Positions 5,631-7,590 of a stretch of DNA of 7,590 nt are shown here, one piece after another. Location of the stretch: NCBI GenBank assembly GCA_028711485.1, contig JAQTSF010000035.1:1-7590 (forward strand), given 5' to 3'. The DNA comes from Candidatus Iainarchaeum sp. GTDB taxonomy: Archaea; Micrarchaeota; Micrarchaeia; Anstonellales; Bilamarchaeaceae. A program made the position numbers and the translations under genes. Position 1 is the first letter of the stretch. Every line of letters starts with the position of its first letter. The notes beneath the pieces were generated by a model. The model did not search any database and was not told the origin of the DNA. It worked only from the letters and a program-made list of their open reading frames with translations.

Positions 5631-7268
5631 TTATCCACTCGCAAAATATTTATTTACTAATTCATTACTTAAACCTTTCTCCAATGAAAACATTTTTCTA
5701 GAGTATGAAAGTGCCTGCAATTTTCCTATTTTCTTTTCAAGATAATTCTGGTAATATTTAGGATGTTTGGATTGAAGATAATTAAGAAGTTGTTCTTCAC
5801 TGAGAACAATGCATTCAAATAAAGGCTGAAGTTCTTTCATTTTGTTCACTCTGGAATCATGGGCTGCTTTTAATTTTAAAAGTTCGGTGAATTCTTTTAT
5901 AAATGAAATAGATTTAGACATTTTTTTAGGGTATTCTTCATTTATTTCTGAAAGTAAATTGTTGCATATTTTAACTTCAGAAGCTCCTCCGGTTTGTTTT
6001 ATCTGATTTAAAATTGAAGAGTGAAGTTTTATAAGAAATTGGAGGGTTTTCTCTGAAAACTCATTGGATTGTTCTAAAAGTGAGTTCATATCTGATGAAA
6101 ATAAATCATATGCAAATTTTCTGTTATTTTTATCTTCTTCAGGTATCTTTTCTAATGTAGAATTAAATAAGGAGTAAGAATCAATAATTGAATTCGAAAT
6201 TATATTTTCCATAGAACCTAAATATTCTGAAAGTTCATGTGAAAAATCATTAGGAATTGATTGAAGCATTGTTTTGAAATCCATTTTTCTGGATTTGGTT
6301 GGAGCAGAAAGTAGATTTTTTATATGGATTATTTCTTTCTTTATTTTTTCTCTCTCCGAGGTTATTTTCTCTTTGAAAAGTTGTTTTGTTAGACTGAGCA
6401 TTTGTGCTTTGAGATCACGTGTGTTCAATACTTCAGAAGATTGCAGATGATTTGTAAATTCTTCATATCTTTTTAACCCTAATGATTCCGGATCCTGTGA
6501 AATAGAAGGAAATATAGAAATTTTTGGAGATTTGTGTGATCTGAGATAAGGAATATCAACTTCAGTTTTTTCTGGTTCTGGAAGTGAAAGTTCCACAGGA
6601 ATTGTTTTCTCTGCAAGAACTTTTTTTGTTTTCTTTTCCTCTAACACTGATTCAAAAACCACTGGAGAAATTGAAGGTTCAATTTCATCTTCGAAATCTA
6701 AAGAGGGGGCAGGAACGTCAAGATCATCTGTAACAATCGGTTTTTCTTCTTTTTCAATTTTCTTCTTTTCATAAATCTTCTCTTCTGGAATTTGCTCGAT
6801 TTCTGGAGCTTTTTCTGATGGTAAAAGTTCTACAACTTCCTCTTTTTCTTCCTCCTCTTTTTTCTCAAAATCCATGCGCTCGAATCGTAATTCCAATTCT
6901 TTTGATTTTATATGGGCTTTTTTCTTTTCAGATATTTCTTCTAAAATTGAGGTTCCTCCAACTTCGGCAATTTCTAAAGTTTCATGGTCTTTGGAAATTT
7001 CTTTTATTGCATTTTCTGCTTCTGCAACTTCTCTTGTCTTAACGATTTGGGTTTCTCCAAGAAGTTCTGAGGTTTTTTTTATTTTCCCTATTCTTTCATA
7101 AAAAGTTAGAAGATCGTTATAAGAAAGAGAGGCATATTCACTTGGAGACATTTTTACTCCTAATTTAAGTTCAGAATCTTCAAAATTTGGGGAATATGGA
7201 AGCAAAGTTTTTTCCATTCTTAGAAGCTTATTGCATTCCTCATCAAAATCCAAATTTTCATCCATCAT
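5631..7268 (-). CDS. Unrecognised 545-aa acidic, coiled-coil-like cytoplasmic protein in a pilus operon
   Basis: I do not recognise this protein. It has no signal peptide or membrane segment, so it should be cytoplasmic. Three parts are visible: an N-terminal region (about 1-105), partly helical; a strongly charged Glu/Lys/Pro region (about 105-260, with EKKEEEEKEEVVELLP and EKKKIEKEEKP) that is probably disordered or an extended coil; and a long C-terminal helical region (about 262-545), with heptad-like Leu/Ile spacing around 285-320 and 395-425 and a Tyr/Lys-rich stretch at 495-525. Only three Cys (12, 435, 486) and no obvious catalytic motif. Its start overlaps the stop of the ATPase gene by four bases (ATGA, 7265-7268), with GGTG (7273-7276) four bases upstream; a second ATG follows at once. 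Being sandwiched between motor and platform genes, it is most simply an adaptor, assembly factor or regulator of the pilus. That role is inferred from position only. Confidence 0.85.
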   Translation of the reverse strand: MMDENLDFDEECNKLLRMEKTLLPYSPNFEDSELKLGVKMSPSEYASLSYNDLLTFYERIGKIKKTSELLGETQIVKTREVAEAENAIKEISKDHETLEIAEVGGTSILEEISEKKKAHIKSKELELRFERMDFEKKEEEEKEEVVELLPSEKAPEIEQIPEEKIYEKKKIEKEEKPIVTDDLDVPAPSLDFEDEIEPSISPVVFESVLEEKKTKKVLAEKTIPVELSLPEPEKTEVDIPYLRSHKSPKISIFPSISQDPESLGLKRYEEFTNHLQSSEVLNTRDLKAQMLSLTKQLFKEKITSEREKIKKEIIHIKNLLSAPTKSRKMDFKTMLQSIPNDFSHELSEYLGSMENIISNSIIDSYSLFNSTLEKIPEEDKNNRKFAYDLFSSDMNSLLEQSNEFSEKTLQFLIKLHSSILNQIKQTGGASEVKICNNLLSEINEEYPKKMSKSISFIKEFTELLKLKAAHDSRVNKMKELQPLFECIVLSEEQLLNYLQSKHPKYYQNYLEKKIGKLQALSYSRKMFSLEKGLSNELVNKYFASG

Positions 7269-7590
7269 TTAACACCGAAGGACCAGGATTTGTTCTTCTT
7301 TACATGAGAAAGTACACTTTCTGGATCAAGATAATACTTGGATATTATCTCACCGACTTCATCCACCATAGTATATTTGTTTTTAAGCATCCAATCCAAA
7401 ACATCCATTTTTTCTTGAACACCATCCATTATTTCTTTGTTGCTCATTCCAGCATAAAGAGATAATAAATCTGAAAGTTTTCCTAGGGTATTGACTCCTT
7501 TAAGTACATCTTTTTTTACATCCCATTTATACAAAGTATTTAATTTTCCATTTGCACCTACTTCTGAAAATTCAAGAAGACGCCTCATTC
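7265..7590 (-). CDS. Type II/IV secretion ATPase, GspE/TadA (VirB11-like) family, C-terminal end only
   Basis: Hexameric cytoplasmic ATPase that powers pilus assembly. Only about the last 107 residues are in the window and the gene continues past 7590; the Met at 7586-7588 is internal. The fragment begins after the nucleotide-binding core, so no Walker motif can be seen. The visible pattern is that of the C-terminal domain of archaeal secretion ATPases: MRRLLEFSEV followed by a short insert, NTLYKWDVKKDVLKG (aromatic-Trp-Asp word), a helical segment with AGMSNKEIMDGVQEKMDVLDWMLKN, and the closing EVGEIISKYYLDPESVL. These words together recur in archaeal pilus/archaellum-type ATPases, and the two T2SSF genes and prepilin downstream in the same operon agree. 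The stop TGA (7265-7267) overlaps the next start. Confidence 0.85.
   Translation of the reverse strand, partial: MRRLLEFSEVGANGKLNTLYKWDVKKDVLKGVNTLGKLSDLLSLYAGMSNKEIMDGVQEKMDVLDWMLKNKYTMVDEVGEIISKYYLDPESVLSHVKKNKSWSFGVK
7273..7276 (-). promoter_or_regulatory. Shine-Dalgarno site for the 545-residue protein
   Basis: GGTG, read on the - strand within the last codons of the ATPase gene, lies four bases before the first ATG (7266-7268) and seven before the second (7263-7265). It supports translation from the overlapping ATGA junction. Confidence 0.6.

Noticed and set aside
6818..7101. Overlapping + strand reading frames of 74-75 codons opposite the 545-residue gene
   Set aside because: They are Phe/Leu/Ser-rich shadows of the Glu/Lys-rich codons on the other strand, with no SD or recognisable motif.
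5631..7268. Naming the 545-residue protein as an archaellum ArlC/D/E or chemotaxis adaptor
   Set aside because: Position suggests an adaptor, but I see no sequence words of those families; naming it would be a guess.

Overview
The window looks like a piece of an AT-rich archaeal chromosome, most likely from a small-genome (DPANN-type) archaeon. The evidence is an archaeal-type cofactor-independent phosphoglycerate mutase, a pilin with an archaeal class III signal peptide, tightly packed genes with GGTG-type ribosome binding sites a few bases before ATG, and oligo-T tracts after gene ends. The lineage is inferred from these traits only; there is no rRNA or other phylogenetic marker.

Layout. 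The left part (1-2799) is read on the + strand: the 3' part of apgM (glycolysis/gluconeogenesis), then a 351-residue helical protein of unknown function 13 bases downstream, then, after a 54-base T-rich gap, a 202-residue exported or lipoprotein-like beta-rich protein of unknown function. The right part (3128-7590) is read on the - strand as one compact operon for an archaeal type IV pilus or related secretion machine. In transcription order it holds the C-terminal end of a GspE/TadA-type ATPase, a 545-residue acidic coiled-coil-like cytoplasmic protein that I do not recognise, two separate membrane platform proteins of the T2SSF (GspF/TadC/FlaJ) family, and a prepilin. Junctions are a 4-base ATGA overlap, a 2-base gap, a 1-base overlap or 8-base gap (depending on start choice), and a 6-base gap, so co-transcription and translational coupling are very likely.

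The two units converge on a 328-base non-coding region (2800-3127) that is the strangest part of the window. It holds (a) an ungapped, about 81% identical direct repeat at exactly 103 bases offset, which copies the last ten codons of the lipoprotein-like gene plus its downstream flank and looks like the tail of a lost paralogue; (b) five copies of the word ATAGCCTTTT/AAAAGGCTAT in both orientations, forming two hairpin elements and able to enclose the whole block; (c) four back-to-back hairpins (2933-3031) that are clearly more GC-rich than their surroundings; (d) a perfect 2 x 20-base tandem repeat; and (e) oligo-T tracts suited to ending transcription from both sides.

How the genes may work together: the ATPase drives pilin insertion from the cytoplasmic face, the two T2SSF proteins form the membrane platform, and the pilin is the fibre subunit after prepilin peptidase cleavage (no peptidase gene is visible here). 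The 545-residue protein sits exactly between motor and platform, which suggests a cytoplasmic adaptor or regulator of the machine. This is the best candidate for an undescribed component.
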